Shown here: piece after piece, positions 1-10,707 of the stretch | How positions within the stretch are numbered: position 1 is the first letter of the stretch | How the letters are laid out: the number at the start of each line of letters is the position of its first letter | NCBI RefSeq assembly: GCF_024679095.1 | Contig: NC_066509.1 | Span: forward strand, 12,839,169-12,903,168 | Reading direction: 5' to 3' | DNA from: Eriocheir sinensis | Lineage: Eukaryota; Arthropoda; Malacostraca; Decapoda; Varunidae | Length of the DNA stretch: 64,000 nt | The notes under the pieces: model-generated | Database searches by the model: none | The model's input: the letters and a program-made list of their open reading frames with translations, nothing else | What the model was told of the DNA's origin: nothing | Position numbers and translations under genes: made by a program

Positions 1-95
1 AGCTGTATGGTGGGCACCACAGAAATTTATTTTAAAAGACACCTACTTTCCATTTTTATATCATTAAAATTTTTGTTTTCTAACAAAAATTTTAG

Positions 96-358
96 GAAAT
101 CGTCACCTCACGCCTCCTTGGCATTCAAGCATTCGACCCAGATGCTGTACAGCTGGTTGCTCGCAAAGTTGCAGCTTTATCAGGAGATGCCAGACGTGCC
201 TTGGACATATGCCGCAGAGCCACAGAAATTGCCGAGACAAAGAAACTCCCACCCAGCCCATCCAAGTCTCCAGTGAAGAGGGCAGCTCTGGTGGGCATGC
301 TACACGTTGATCAAGCAATAAAAGAAATGTCCACCTCGCCTAAGATAGAAGCCATCAG
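96..358 (+). CDS. ORC1: ORC1 exon (third from last), AAA+ lid region
   Basis: ORC1 is the largest subunit of the nuclear origin recognition complex, an AAA+ ATPase that marks replication origins and helps load the MCM helicase. This exon reads [13 protein letters not shown] from base 96. It continues into a block with the motifs [20 protein letters not shown] and [10 protein letters not shown], which is the lid (sensor-2) part of the ORC1/CDC6 AAA+ fold; GDARR is the conserved arginine motif. The exon starts after a pyrimidine-rich acceptor (tttag, AG at 94-95) and ends at a GT donor at 359. It is 263 bp and leaves two bases that are completed by the next exon. The linker after the lid ([19 protein letters not shown]) is less conserved. 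The ORF that starts at base 7 reads this exon in the wrong frame. Upstream exons with Walker A and B and the BAH domain are outside the window. Family assignment is from remembered ORC1 conservation, not a search. Confidence 0.95.
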
Positions 359-1707
359 GTAATGGATATTGCAATCACTGTCAAACAGTTAGTTCTTTTC
401 TCTGTTATATTTGTAGCAAATTATGTGTTGAAAATGTAGATATTTATTTGCCTCATGCTGTAGATGAGGGATATGGAAACAATGAAAATAAGAAAGATCA
501 GTAGAGAAGTGGTTTCTAAGAGTAAAGTATGCAAGGAATAATGTCCTTTAATAATGAATATAACCATGAATATGAATAGTCATGAATAAATTTATTCTTA
601 TGAAGTGTTCATGATTATGAATTTTAGTGGTTTACATATGAACAAGTAGCAACAGCAATCATGATATATTTTGTATGTCATCATCATTACTGTTTGTCAG
701 TCAGAAGCAACATGGGGTCAAAAATAACAATTTGACCATAATAATCTATACAAGAAAGTTGAAGGAGGACTCAGTCTTGAGCTTCAAAAAGTTGTATCAT
801 TATATATATATCAGTGGTCTGTGAAACCTCTCAGTGGTAGGAGTCTAGACAATAGAAGTGCCCATATCATTCTCTTAACCCTCTCGCGCACAGAAAGTTT
901 CCAGTAAGTTTCTCTTCCACTCACCATGCATCTCTCAGGCCCGACCAGCCTTTTTTTGCCGCCACGAAACTCTATATTTCAATACGTATTTTACCGTCAC
1001 AGATATATCGTACCCCAATAAATTTGGTATCAATGGCTTCATAAAGACTTATACTAGAACATGCGCAAATAAAAATAGAGGAAAAATATATTTAAACAAT
1101 AGAAACTCGTTTCAAGTCTCCGTATAGAGTATTGTAGACAATAAATCCTAAGTACCAACTCTTCTCCTCTTGCTATCTCGAAATTTTGTGGGCCAACTTT
1201 TTTAGCCGAATATATGTTTCGAAGCGGAATTTAGTGAGGATTCTTAAGGTATCCTCAAAATCTTCATACGCCTATTAGTTCCTGAGTTACACCAAGAAAA
1301 CTGAATTTTCTCCTCTCCCGTCAGAGTAGGCTAACAGCAAAAAATCGCTCCACGTTCCTCATTTACGCTCCTTAGAAAGGTTGCCATATGTTACCATTAA
1401 GAAACTTATCCCAACAAATGACACTCCAAATTTGACGCACTTCTACTGAAAACTTAATTTCTAATCAATTTTTTAACTTTTATGACGCATTTCGCGTCAT
1501 CGTGCGCCAGGACCTTTTACCTTTGATGACGCGAAACGCGTCATCGTGCGCGAGAGGGTTAATTGTCTTAATATTATTTGTTGATGTCATATTCAGCTTT
1601 TAATAGAGAGCACTTTGACTCCCCACACTGCCAACTGGAAGCAGGGTTGATTGACATTATACAGATTAATTGTATGTGCTCTAAGTGGTATTTGTTTGGT
1701 TTTTCAG
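359..1707 (+). other. ORC1: ORC1 intron, with piggyBac MITE
   Basis: Intron of 1,349 bp with GT at 359-360 and AG at 1706-1707, phase 2. Apart from the TTAA-flanked MITE at 879-1558 it is AT-rich sequence with no ORF. The stretch 360-870 contains short GAATATGAAT-like motifs but no element with recognisable ends. Confidence 0.9.
879..1558. mobile_element. piggyBac-type MITE in ORC1 intron
   Basis: A 680-bp non-autonomous element. It has 13-bp perfect terminal inverted repeats (CCCTCTCGCGCAC at 879-891; its reverse complement at 1546-1558) and a TTAA on each side (875-878 and 1559-1562). TTAA targets and CCC..GGG ends are the hallmark of the piggyBac superfamily. Next to the right end are two short palindromes, 1482-1500 and 1525-1545 (GATGACGCG, loop AAA, CGCGTCATC), each followed by CGTGCGC. 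The terminal module therefore appears duplicated inward. No transposase is encoded. It would need an autonomous relative to move. Confidence 0.88.
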
Positions 1708-1832
1708 GAGCTGTAGTGTGATGGAGCAGCTGGTTCTGAAGGCCGTGGTGGCTGAATTCACTCGTACAGGAGTGGAAGAAGCTCTCTTCGGTCGTGTGAT
1801 TGATCAGTTTGTTTCACTCTGTAGATTTGAAG
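1708..1832 (+). CDS. ORC1: ORC1 exon (penultimate), start of winged-helix domain
   Basis: The first base completes an arginine codon split by the intron. The exon then reads S-C-S-V-M-E-Q-L-V-L-K-A-V-V-A-E-F and continues RTGVEEALFGRVIDQFVSL. This is the helix-rich beginning of the C-terminal winged-helix DNA-binding domain of ORC1; the human protein has the corresponding SFLRAILAEF-type helix followed by a similar RSGLEEATF stretch. The acceptor is tttttcag (AG 1706-1707) and the donor is a strong AG|GTAAGT at 1833. Length is 125 bp, ending in phase 1. Confidence 0.95.
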
Positions 1833-1915
1833 GTAAGTATTGAGCAGAGGAAATCTTGGGAATGGCCTTTGTCTTGCACTGGAGTTGTGGCAAATGATGA
1901 TTGGCCAGTGTAGTC

Positions 1916-2613
1916 CAGGGATGGAGTGATTACAAGAGTTAAGCATTCAGATTCAAATGCAAATACCTCAGATATGAATGCAAATATGAATATAATAAAA
2001 CACTAGGGATTCGAATGCTAATATAACTGCTTAATGAAGATATTCATGAGTGCATTCATAAATACTTTTCTTTAAAACTCCTTAATTAAAAGAATATTTT
2101 GCTTGTCACCTTTAAGCATAATACTAATGTTGTCAATAATATAGGCAGAGTTATCAGTTTAACTTAAACATTAGCATAAGTTACTGCTTGAAGCTAAGAA
2201 TCCTGTGAAGCTCTGTGATGTTATAAATTCACTCAAATTCAAGGCAAAGCTGACACAACTTACCTATCATGTGGGTGACAGAGGACTTAGAAGTGAGAAC
2301 GAGAAGACAGCTGTTCACCCATTTGCACTCAGGACAGTAACAGACCAAATACATATGCATACTGAACAAGTTGAGTGAGCTGAACCCTAATGTTATACTT
2401 CTCTATGCAAACTAGCTGAAGGTAACACTTTACAGTCAAATGAATGGTTATTTGTGATGATACATATATGATTATTCGTCAGATTATTCAAAGAATACAA
2501 ATGCTTTACCCAAGTATTTGAATATGAATGAGAATGCATTTATTTGTAAGAAGAAATGATTCAAATAGGAATACATCCAAATACTGTATTCGAATTTGAA
2601 TACTCCATCCCTG
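1916..2613. mobile_element. hAT-type MITE in last ORC1 intron
   Basis: A 698-bp element with 12-bp inverted ends (CAGGGATGGAGT at 1916-1927 and ACTCCATCCCTG at 2602-2613). It is flanked by an 8-bp target duplication with one mismatch: GTGTAGTC at 1908-1915 and GTGCAGTC at 2614-2621. CAGGG-type ends plus an 8-bp duplication indicate the hAT superfamily. The interior is AT-rich, with many ATTCAAAT and GAATATGAAT motifs near both ends, and has no coding capacity. Confidence 0.87.
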
Positions 2614-4021
2614 GTGCAGTCATTAATTAATGTACATGGATAAATGGAGAGGATGGGATGAATGGGGAAAATTATTTATGTGAATCATGCTGATGGAGAA
2701 TGTAGGTAAGTGGCCTAGAAAATGTTAGGATAGCATAACGAAGGGACTGAGAGAGTGAGTGTCAGAGGGGAGAACAGCAATGAAATGGATCACTTGAGTG
2801 GATGAGTGTTGAACACAAGTTGAGCGAGGGATTGAGTGGGCTGCTGGAACAGGAAAGGTTAGAGACACTTCAGCAGTGGCCACCCTCTTGAATGAAGTTC
2901 CTGTGAGGGAACATGGTGTAAGAGATAGAGATAGAACTTCCATAGATGCTGCCTTGTAAGTCCTTAACATATTCTCAGTCACTCCTTTCACAATATTTAC
3001 ACTTCATCACTGGTATGTTCTCCACTTCCCTATCTACTATTATTTTCATCAGTTTGTACTTTGGCAAGAACCAGAATCACTCTACATTCTTAAGATAGGG
3101 GTTTACATAGATGCAGTGAGTTACCTTTTTATTATTATTATTATTACAGTAAACCCTTGGTATAACAGACTAATTGTGGGGACCTTTGTCTGGTATAAGC
3201 GGCAGAAATTTAAACATACAGTAAACCCCGCTCAAGTCGGACCCGAATAAGCCGGATATCGGATAAGTCGGACACTTTCAGTTTTTTTTTTTTTTGTTTT
3301 TTTTCCCCCCCACGTTCTATCCTGAGTGCACCGGTTGGCATTTTTTGCCCTTTGATTGAGCAGTTTTAAGCCACTCGGCTTATATACTGGCTAAAATACC
3401 CTTGGGCTGCATTTGAGAGAGCGACTCGGGCCGCACGGACCGATCCGTGTGCTCTCAAACGTGTGACGCCGCAGCCCGGATTCCCAGTCCGGACTGCTCG
3501 CTGCAGTTCAGTTTGGAGAGGTGGAGCTTCTATGTGCTGTGATGACGTCATCAGCAAATATGGCGGCCCAAACAAATACATATAAGTGCTTCCATTGAAT
3601 TTCACCCCTCTGCCACAATAACCACTGCAGCTTCCTTTTCATCCTCTGTTGCAAGGAGCTCATCGGCCAGAACAGCTAGTGATGCATGTTTAAACGTCGT
3701 CAAGAAGATCAGCGGACGCTATTTTGCTGCCAGAACAGCTAGAGAGAGAGCAGCGGATGCCATTTTCCTGCCAGTGAGATGCCATTACCATAGCAATGAT
3801 GAGGCTTAGCTGAGAGGCTCACAAAAGCGTTTGATAGAGGGGTCCAGTTGGTCTGGGCGCCCGGGGCGGCCAGATTCCCTCTCTCAAATGCACCGCTGAT
3901 AGCTCTTACATCGTCCGAGTCATTTGAGGAGTTGTCTGAGCCGTTGGAGACATGTGGCAGTGTCTCCCTCAGCTTTCGCTCACTCTGTAGCCCTTATTGT
4001 TGCCTTTGTAATAATTCTACT

Positions 4022-4151
4022 ATGGCTTCTAAGGGCAAGGCTGTGTCTTCCACGTCAGTTAGGAAGCTGAAGATGCTGTCGGTGGCAGACAAAATGGCTG
4101 TTATACAGGACCATGAGAGAGGTGTGAGCCGTGCCGAGCTCATGGTGCGGT

Positions 4152-4153
<2 letters not shown>
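4022..4153 (+). pseudogene. Tigger/pogo transposase N-terminal fragment
   Basis: From the ATG at 4022 the frame reads M-A-S-K-G-K-A-V-S-S-T-S-V-R-K-L-K and then LSVADKMAVIQDHERGVSRA. This resembles the first helix-turn-helix (psq type) of Tigger and CENP-B-like transposases, where a basic start is followed by an L-T-x-x-x-K-x-x-I-I-x-x-x-E-x-G pattern. The frame then runs into a GT dinucleotide tract and stops. Nothing of the DDE catalytic domain remains, so this copy cannot code for an active enzyme. The frame is open upstream to 3848, which I treat as chance. Confidence 0.6.

Positions 4154-4202
<49 letters not shown>
4154..4202. repeat. (GT)n microsatellite
   Basis: About 24 GT units inside the inner pogo-like element. 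Confidence 0.95.
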
Positions 4203-4204
<2 letters not shown>

Positions 4205-5368
4205 CCGCATGTGTATGTGTGCGCGCGCCATGTATGTAGTACCTATTTACGTAATGCATTACACAGACCATTTCAACTGTTTGTGGTAATAGGCATGCAG
4301 AATGTGAAAAAAAAAATCCCTCGGGTAACTCGGATTTTCGGATAACTTGGATTGGCCTTCCCCCCAATTGGTCCGACTTATTCGGGGTATACTGTACGTA
4401 CAATAGTACCAACGAACCTAATAAACATAGGCAGTATATAGTTTTTTCCTTGTTTATGTTGTCTGCACGTTGTCTATACAGCCAAACAGCACACTTGGCG
4501 ATGGACTGTGAGGCACTGAGGCTGCCAGGTTGGCAGTGGGGCCCTGCGGGGGGGCCATATTGTTACGGGTATGGGTAAAATGATACAAGTGCCTTTATGT
4601 CGCACTAGCAGATGAAACTTATTTTTTGTGTAGTTTTTGGTGTGTTATGAAATAATCTGCTAACTGTTCCTGTCACAAATCATTAAATGATTGACTTTTC
4701 AATGCCTGTTGTACATCCGCTCGCCACCACAGCTACAAAATAGCTCGCTTACTTGCTTACTGTTTCTATAGTTCACTCACCGCTCACAAAGATTGCAAGC
4801 AAACTAAAAGAAAACCAGGCAAATTAATGGTTTTACTGCTGTGTAGTCCCATAGTACATATGCATGGTGGACAGCAGAGCGACTTATTTCTACAAGGAGG
4901 TATTTTTCGCAACACTGCAGGCCTGCTCCGTCTTGCGAGGTGTATTTCCACTGTATTTCCTCTGCCCCACACCACATGCCGAATAAATTTAAACTAACCA
5001 AACCTATCTATTCTAATCTAACCTACCTAACGGGTGACCCCTTAAGCTGTGTCAGTACCGACACTCACAAACACTTGGCTATTTTCCATTACATCTACCT
5101 CCTGGATTGATTCATAAGACTTTCTTGTCGTGTAAATACGTTCTTCATTTGAATGGGAACCACAAGGAGGAAAATATTTCATAAGGTGAGCTGAAAAAGA
5201 CGAGTAACCGAAGGATGAGACAGCAGATAAAGGAAGCAGGGCGAGGTGGCTAGCAGACGCTATTGTAATTACCAGGCACAGTTCGTTCAAAAAACATTGT
5301 TGACCTCTGACCTTGTCCATTATATCCGAAATCCGTTATTAGCGGGTCCGTTAAATCGAGGGTTTACC

Positions 5369-5369
<1 letters not shown>

Positions 5370-5422
<53 letters not shown>
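5370..5422. repeat. (ATT)n microsatellite beside pogo end
   Basis: Uninterrupted ATT repeats starting at the TA of the outer pogo-like element. A matching short ATT run lies at 3130-3146 on the other side, consistent with insertion of the element into an older (ATT)n tract. Confidence 0.95.
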
Positions 5423-5423
<1 letters not shown>

Positions 5424-5449
5424 CATTCATTTATTTATTTTTTCTGCAG

Positions 5450-5619
5450 GAATGAAGCCACCTTCTGCATCAGTGGTGATGATGATTGTAAATCGCCTCA
5501 CATCTCAGCGGTTGATCCTCACAGAACACTCCCGGAATGACATACTCATGCGGCTGCGGCTCAACATATCCACAGATGATGTAACTTATGCCCTTCAAAG
5601 CGTACCTGATGGATTATAG
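5450..5619 (+). CDS. ORC1: ORC1 last coding exon, winged-helix C-terminus and stop
   Basis: The first two bases complete a glycine codon split by the intron. The exon then reads M-K-P-P-S-A-S-V-V-M-M-I-V-N-R-L and ends with RLNISTDDVTYALQSVPDGL and TAG (5617-5619). The block LILTEHSRNDILMRLRLNIS with the following D-D-V-x-Y-A-L is the signature end of ORC1; the human protein ends in a very similar R-N-D-L-L-L-R-V-R-L-N-V-S stretch. Acceptor tttctgcag at 5441-5449. The three exons together encode 185 residues, in frame across both junctions (phases 2 and 1), so this copy looks functional. The (ATT)n tract ends only about 27 bp before the acceptor, which leaves a short pyrimidine tract. Confidence 0.96.
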
Positions 5620-5800
5620 ACACATGTGGTAGACATTTTTGTGGTAGTCTTTTTATGTTCAGTGAGAAATTTTAATGTTATTTATATCATAGACTAAACA
5701 GACACCAAATTCTGGACAGAACTTTGCCTTTTTATACATTAGATAGTTATTAAACACTATAGACTCATTAAAAATAATGAACATTACAGACAAAAGCCCA
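5620..5800 (+). promoter_or_regulatory. ORC1: Probable ORC1 3' UTR with ATTAAA signals
   Basis: AT-rich sequence after the ORC1 stop. Two ATTAAA hexamers (5749-5754 and 5767-5772) are the best candidates for the poly(A) signal. I see no canonical AATAAA close to the stop. The UTR end is not determinable from sequence alone. Confidence 0.45.
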
Positions 5801-6884
5801 GATTCTATGTTTTGGGCATTCTTTCTGACTGTTCATTATACCTATCATTATTATGTGTCCCTTCCTTATTACAAAGTAAGAATGCCTTATCTTTGTTTTC
5901 ATTATTATTGAATTTTAATTGATAGACAACCAGGTTTTTAGTTGTCATGATGTTTTAATATAATTTTAATATAATATTGATATAATGACATAAAAAAAAT
6001 TGTTGATATATTTTCAAAGGAAAAATCAGTAAAACTGTATTTTATTAACTTTTTTTTTATATCTATCCTATAATTTGTATAACATGTATGCAAGTAAGGC
6101 ATTTGAAAGGGGAGAGGGGTTTTGGACCATGGAAAGTGACTCGTATGTGAATGACTGCAAGTTTTGGTACTTGGAGGACTTAGAAAATAGTACATAAATT
6201 CTTAGGTTGTCTCATCTTGCCAGACATTCATGTGAGGGTGTTTCGATAGTCATTGCTTCACTCTTTCATTGGCAATATTTTGTGGAAGGAAACAAGAAAA
6301 ATTCCTGCTCTTTTATGGCCGTCTTTTAGATTTTCATAATTTTGTCATATTAGACATATCTATTTTTGTAATCTTGTATCACGGCTAATACCAACTACCA
6401 AAAGTTAAGTGTCAAAACACTGATATATGACTAGAGAAGGTTAAATGATTAGAGGAAAAAGTGCTGGGCAGAACATGCTATTGACATTAGCCACATCATC
6501 AATGTCCTTGGTCTTGGTCAGGGAAAAGGTTTGTTTTTTACCTAAACCTTATGATGTCCTCATCACTCATACAGAAAGTGATTAGATGACGAAATAGGCA
6601 CGACTGTTGTTCATTTGTTAATAGACATGGGGTCAAGGTGGTGTAATTATGTTCTCTGCAGTGTTTGTTTTACATTCTAACAGTCACCACACCACAATTT
6701 CAGCATAAATTCACTTAAGTGCTTTTGTAGTTTCAGGCTTTGCCATCTACAGTATATCTGCCTAATGTTTCATTCTATTTCAACAACATTTCAGACACCT
6801 TAACAATTAGCTCCCAGTGATATGTCCTCTTAGACTACAAAAATACCACCTGTCAAACGAAGCTGATCTGGAATATCTACAATT
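5801..6884. other. Intergenic, nothing recognised
   Basis: AT-rich unique sequence. The open frames here are short, lack splice context and show no domain I recognise. Confidence 0.6.
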
Positions 6885-6985
6885 TACATAAGAACATAAG
6901 AACGCAGGAGTCTGCAAGACTCAATGATTTCTGACCCAGCACCAGATCGAGGCACTGTGCAAGTCTGCTCTGCCTACCGCCAAGA
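6885..6985 (-). mobile_element. CR1/L2-like LINE 3' end with octamer tail
   Basis: The plus strand shows ACATAAGAACATAAGAACG, so the minus strand ends in tandem TATGTTCT octamers, followed inward by a CTGC-rich stretch. The same start (CATAAGAAC repeats, then AGGAGTCTGCAAGA) occurs at 21569, and the reverse orientation ends at 11546. Tandem octamers at the 3' terminus are characteristic of CR1-group LINEs. Only about 100 bp remain here. Confidence 0.6.
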
Positions 6986-7235
6986 AAGGTGAGGGGAGTG
7001 AGGTGAAGATGAGGAGGGAGTGAAGTGAGTGTGGGGGAAGTGAAATGATGCTTGATCGAGGGAGTGTGAGGTGAAGGTGGAGAATTTCAGGTGTGGGGGG
7101 TTGTGAGGTGAAGGTGGGGGACGAAGGGAAGCTGGTGTGAGGGGAAACGAGGTGAAGGTAAGAGGATGGGAGGTGTTTGTTGGGGGTGTGAGAGAGGAAG
7201 TGAGGTGAAGGTAGAGGTGAGAGAGCATGACGCAA
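6985..7235. repeat. Degenerate GGTGAAGGTG-type minisatellite
   Basis: Purine-rich run with many variants of GGTGAAGGTG and GAGGTGAAG. The long minus-strand frame over it (rich in S, P, H, L) is a by-product of this composition. Confidence 0.7.
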
Positions 7236-8089
7236 TAAAATGGAGAGGACAAATTTAAGGTGATGGCTTTCTAAGAAAAAGGTGAGAGGGATGAGGCAAC
7301 GGTGAAATGTAGTGGATAATGTGGGGTACGAGGTAGTGGTCCACGGTACATTTTTATTTAATATCTTTTCATGTCTACACTGCTTTAACAGCTGTGTTTT
7401 CCATAGCGACAGTTGCCTACCCAAGTTTCCCCTAATTGGATATTTTTAATGTGTGGATTTACACAAGCTAACTCAGACTGTATGCAGCTGTCTTGTAGGA
7501 TCATGATGGTGACACAGACCTGCGTGGAAACGAAAGAGTATATAGATAGGATTTTTTTAAACCCTTTTATGGCATGGTAGATAGGCAAAATGGAATAAAA
7601 AAAAGTCCCCAAAGATGTGACTGCGTGTATACATGAAAGAATGTTCTAGTTGCTTGAAGCCTTTGCATTCAGTCCTGTCACGTGTATGTTTAGTTAGTTC
7701 GTGTTGGGCAAGTCGAAATCTTTCCCCTGAAATCGGTTGCTGCAAGGAGGGAGGAGCTGTTGGCCAATCCACTCACTGCTCTTAGTGACGTGGAGAAACT
7801 CGCGCCTGCATCAAGGTGAGCCGCTGGGTACAACTTACTGCCTGCGGGGTTTCCTTCGCGCTTGTCACACGCTGATCATTTTCCGCGAGGCGAGACAAAA
7901 ATTCTTGGACGAGTCTCCGGAACAGTGCAAAGAAAATGATTTTACTTCACGGGAAAATCTCGAAAACATGACTGCGTTCTCACTCGTTATGATTAGAAAA
8001 AAATGTGATTGAGGGAGAGTTTTCACGAGTGTCCACACTTGGCTGTCTTACCTGCAGGTGCCTCAGGTGTGCTTATGACTACGTGGCAG
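7236..8089. other. Intergenic, nothing recognised
   Basis: Mixed composition. A CCAAT pentamer sits at about 7763 in a locally GC-richer stretch, and a possible GTGAGC donor follows at about 7816. I cannot link them to a gene. Confidence 0.4.
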
Positions 8090-8400
8090 GTGTGTGTGTG
8101 TGTGTGTGTGTGTGTGACCTCATGAACTTGCGATCACCCCTTTCTGTGTGTCATGACCAGGTGAAATCTGAAAGTTAAACCCCAAAGTATTTTAAAACTC
8201 TTGGCACACTAACGGGGCAAGGTGTGTGTGTGTGTTGTGGGCGGTGTGAATGCTTCCAAATGCTATGAGAGGAATCAGAGCGAAGTAAAGAAAGAAAAAA
8301 GGAGAAAAGAAAAGATCACCAGAATCAAGCATCTTCTCCTCAGCCTTCTCTTCCTCCTCCTCCTCCTCTTCCTCTTCCTCCTCCTCTTTTGGAATGGTCT
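8090..8400. repeat. (GT)n and (TCC)n microsatellite cluster
   Basis: (GT)n at 8090-8116, a short GT run at 8222-8235, and a TCC/CTT-rich run at 8335-8394. Frames across it are low-complexity artefacts. Confidence 0.85.
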
Positions 8401-8464
8401 CGACCCTGTCCATGTGGAGGCAAAGAGGAAAAAAAAAAAAAAGAGCAAGAGTGAGAAGAGCTGA

Positions 8465-9480
<1,016 letters not shown>

Positions 9481-9656
9481 CCATATGCTTTCGTAAACAC
9501 TCCACTTGTTATAGTTAGTCGTTAGGTCAGGAACGCGGCTAAACAAACACAGGTACGCGAAAAGCCGGCTAGGTGAGCGTCCCAGTTGACCAGGTCTTCA
9601 GTTGACCTCAGGCCTTCAAGGTGTACATACGTGCTCTAGCTAGCTCTGTGTTGACT

Positions 9657-9779
9657 ATGTCTGGTGGGAGCAAGAGGGAGGTGTGTGGAGACGCGGCCGG
9701 TGGAGTGGCTGAAGGTGGTACAGTGGAGTTGCTGAATTCTCTGTTGAAGAGAATGGAGGAGTTGGAGAAGCGGGCCTAA
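9657..9779 (+). pseudogene. LINE-A ORF1 N-terminus, truncated
   Basis: ATG at 9657 opens 40 codons: M-S-G-G-S-K-R-E-V-C-G-D-A-A-G-G-V-A, then ELLNSLLKRMEELEKRA and TAA. The leucine/glutamate pattern LLNSLLKRMEELE looks like the start of a coiled coil, as in LINE ORF1 proteins. The stop arises inside the left arm of the fold-back (9768-9794), so the truncation is a consequence of the rearrangement. ORF1 identity is inferred from position and the coiled-coil pattern. Confidence 0.5.
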
Positions 9780-9825
9780 AACTGAACCTTGAGGGGTTCC
9801 TCAAGGTTCAGTTTTAGGCCCGCTT
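9768..9825. repeat. Perfect 27-bp inverted repeat with 4-nt loop
   Basis: Left arm 9768-9794, loop GGTT 9795-9798, right arm 9799-9825. The arms are exact reverse complements. The right arm is LINE-A reverse transcriptase sequence (codes P-Q-G-S-V-L-G-P-L on the plus strand); the left arm is its inverted copy. It marks the junction where LINE-A lost its middle. Confidence 0.97.
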
Positions 9826-10707
9826 TTATTCATTATCTACATCAATGACATAGACAATGGGATAACTAGTGACATAGGTAAATTTGCAGATGACACCAAA
9901 ATAGGATGTACTATTAGGACAGGGGAGGATGCTAGAGCACTGCAGGAGGATCTCAACAAACTGTCAGCTTGGTCAGAAAAAGTAGGAACACGCAACCCAT
10001 TACACGGGTATAGTTTAGACTCCACAGCGATAGGCAGATCAGAGTGTGAAAGGAATTTGGGAGTGTTAGTAAACTCTGACCTAAAACTAAGGAAGCAATG
10101 TATTAGTGCAAGGAATAGGGCTAACAGGGTATTAGGCTTTATTAACAGGACAGTAACCAACAGGAGTGCAGAGGTCATCCTCAGACTCTATTTAGCGTTA
10201 GTTAGGCCACACTTAGATTATGCTGTCCAGTTTTGGTGCCCACACTACAGAATGGACATCAACTTGCTAGAATCAGTTCAGAGGAGGATGACCAAGATGA
10301 TTCAGGGGCTGAGGAACCTCCCATATCAAAATAGGCTGAAACATCTAAACTTACATTCACTAGGAAGACGAAGAGTGCGGGGAGATCTGATAGAAGTATT
10401 CAAATGGGCCAAGGGTTACAACAAAGGCGATATAAGTAAAGTACTGAGAATTAGCCAGCAGGGTAGAACACGCAGTAATGGATTTAAATTAGAAAAGTAT
10501 AGATTTAGGAGAGATGTAGACAAGCATTGGTTTAGTAATAGGGTGGTGGGGGAATGGAATAGACTCAGCAATCACATAGTTAGTGCAGGGACGATAGCTT
10601 GTTTTAAGAGTAGACTGGATAACTACATGGACGAGGATTTACATAGAAAGTCAGACCACACAGACCCCATGGTCCAGACTAGGTGGTCTGTCCTTAAACC
10701 TAAGTGA
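9799..10707 (+). pseudogene. LINE-A reverse transcriptase, C-terminal half
   Basis: Plus-strand frame with the RT motifs P-Q-G-S-V-L-G-P-L-L-F-I-I-Y-I-N-D, then FADDTKIG (the catalytic F-A-D-D, equivalent of Y-x-D-D). A frame change follows near 9980, then the C-terminal region with ALVRPHLDYAVQFWCPHYR, QRRMTKMIQGLRNLPY and WFSNRVVGEWNRLSN. This is the palm/thumb and C-terminal domain order of CR1/Rex-like LINEs. The last 24 codons before the stop at 10707 are antisense LINE-B 3' UTR, so the original C-terminus ended near 10635. The N-terminal half of the RT and the endonuclease are absent. Confidence 0.85.

Larger units (their letters stand above)
3219..4394 (+). mobile_element. Inner pogo/Tigger-like element nested in the outer one
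   Basis: A 1,176-bp element bounded by TA (3217-3218 and 4395-4396). Its inverted ends read CAGTAAACCCCGCTCAAGTC and CAGTATACCCCGAATAAGTC, matching at about 21 of the first 25 positions. Inside, 4022-4153 encodes a piece of a CENP-B/Tigger-like DNA-binding domain. A (GT)n tract at 4154-4202 interrupts it and the rest of the transposase is gone. It is younger than the outer element because it splits it. Confidence 0.82.
3147..5369. mobile_element. Outer pogo/Tigger-like element, interrupted
   Basis: Left end CAGTAAACCCTTGGTATAAC (3147 on) and, read inward from the right, CGGTAAACCCTCGATTTAAC (5369 back). They agree at most positions over about 24 bp. Each end abuts a TA dinucleotide (3145-3146 and 5370-5371), the target used by the Tc1/mariner/pogo superfamily. 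The element sits in a (TTA)n tract. It is split at 3218 by a second element; its own sequence is 3147-3218 plus 4397-5369, about 1.05 kb. No transposase ORF is detectable in its own part. Confidence 0.78.
1833..5449 (+). other. ORC1: Last ORC1 intron, filled with transposons
   Basis: Intron of 3,617 bp (GTAAGT donor, tttctgcag acceptor at 5448-5449). It contains the hAT MITE at 1916-2613, the nested pogo-like pair at 3147-5369 and a (TTA)n tract at 5370-5422 that runs almost into the acceptor region. The remaining unique part, 2614-3130, has no ORF I can support. More than half of the intron is identifiable transposon. Confidence 0.88.

Noticed and set aside
7..276. 89-codon plus-strand frame from base 7
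   Set aside because: It crosses the ORC1 acceptor at 94-95 and reads the ORC1 exon in the wrong frame.
3848..4345. 165-codon frame through the inner pogo-like element
   Set aside because: Only the part from 4022 resembles a transposase; the rest is upstream non-coding sequence and translated GT repeats.
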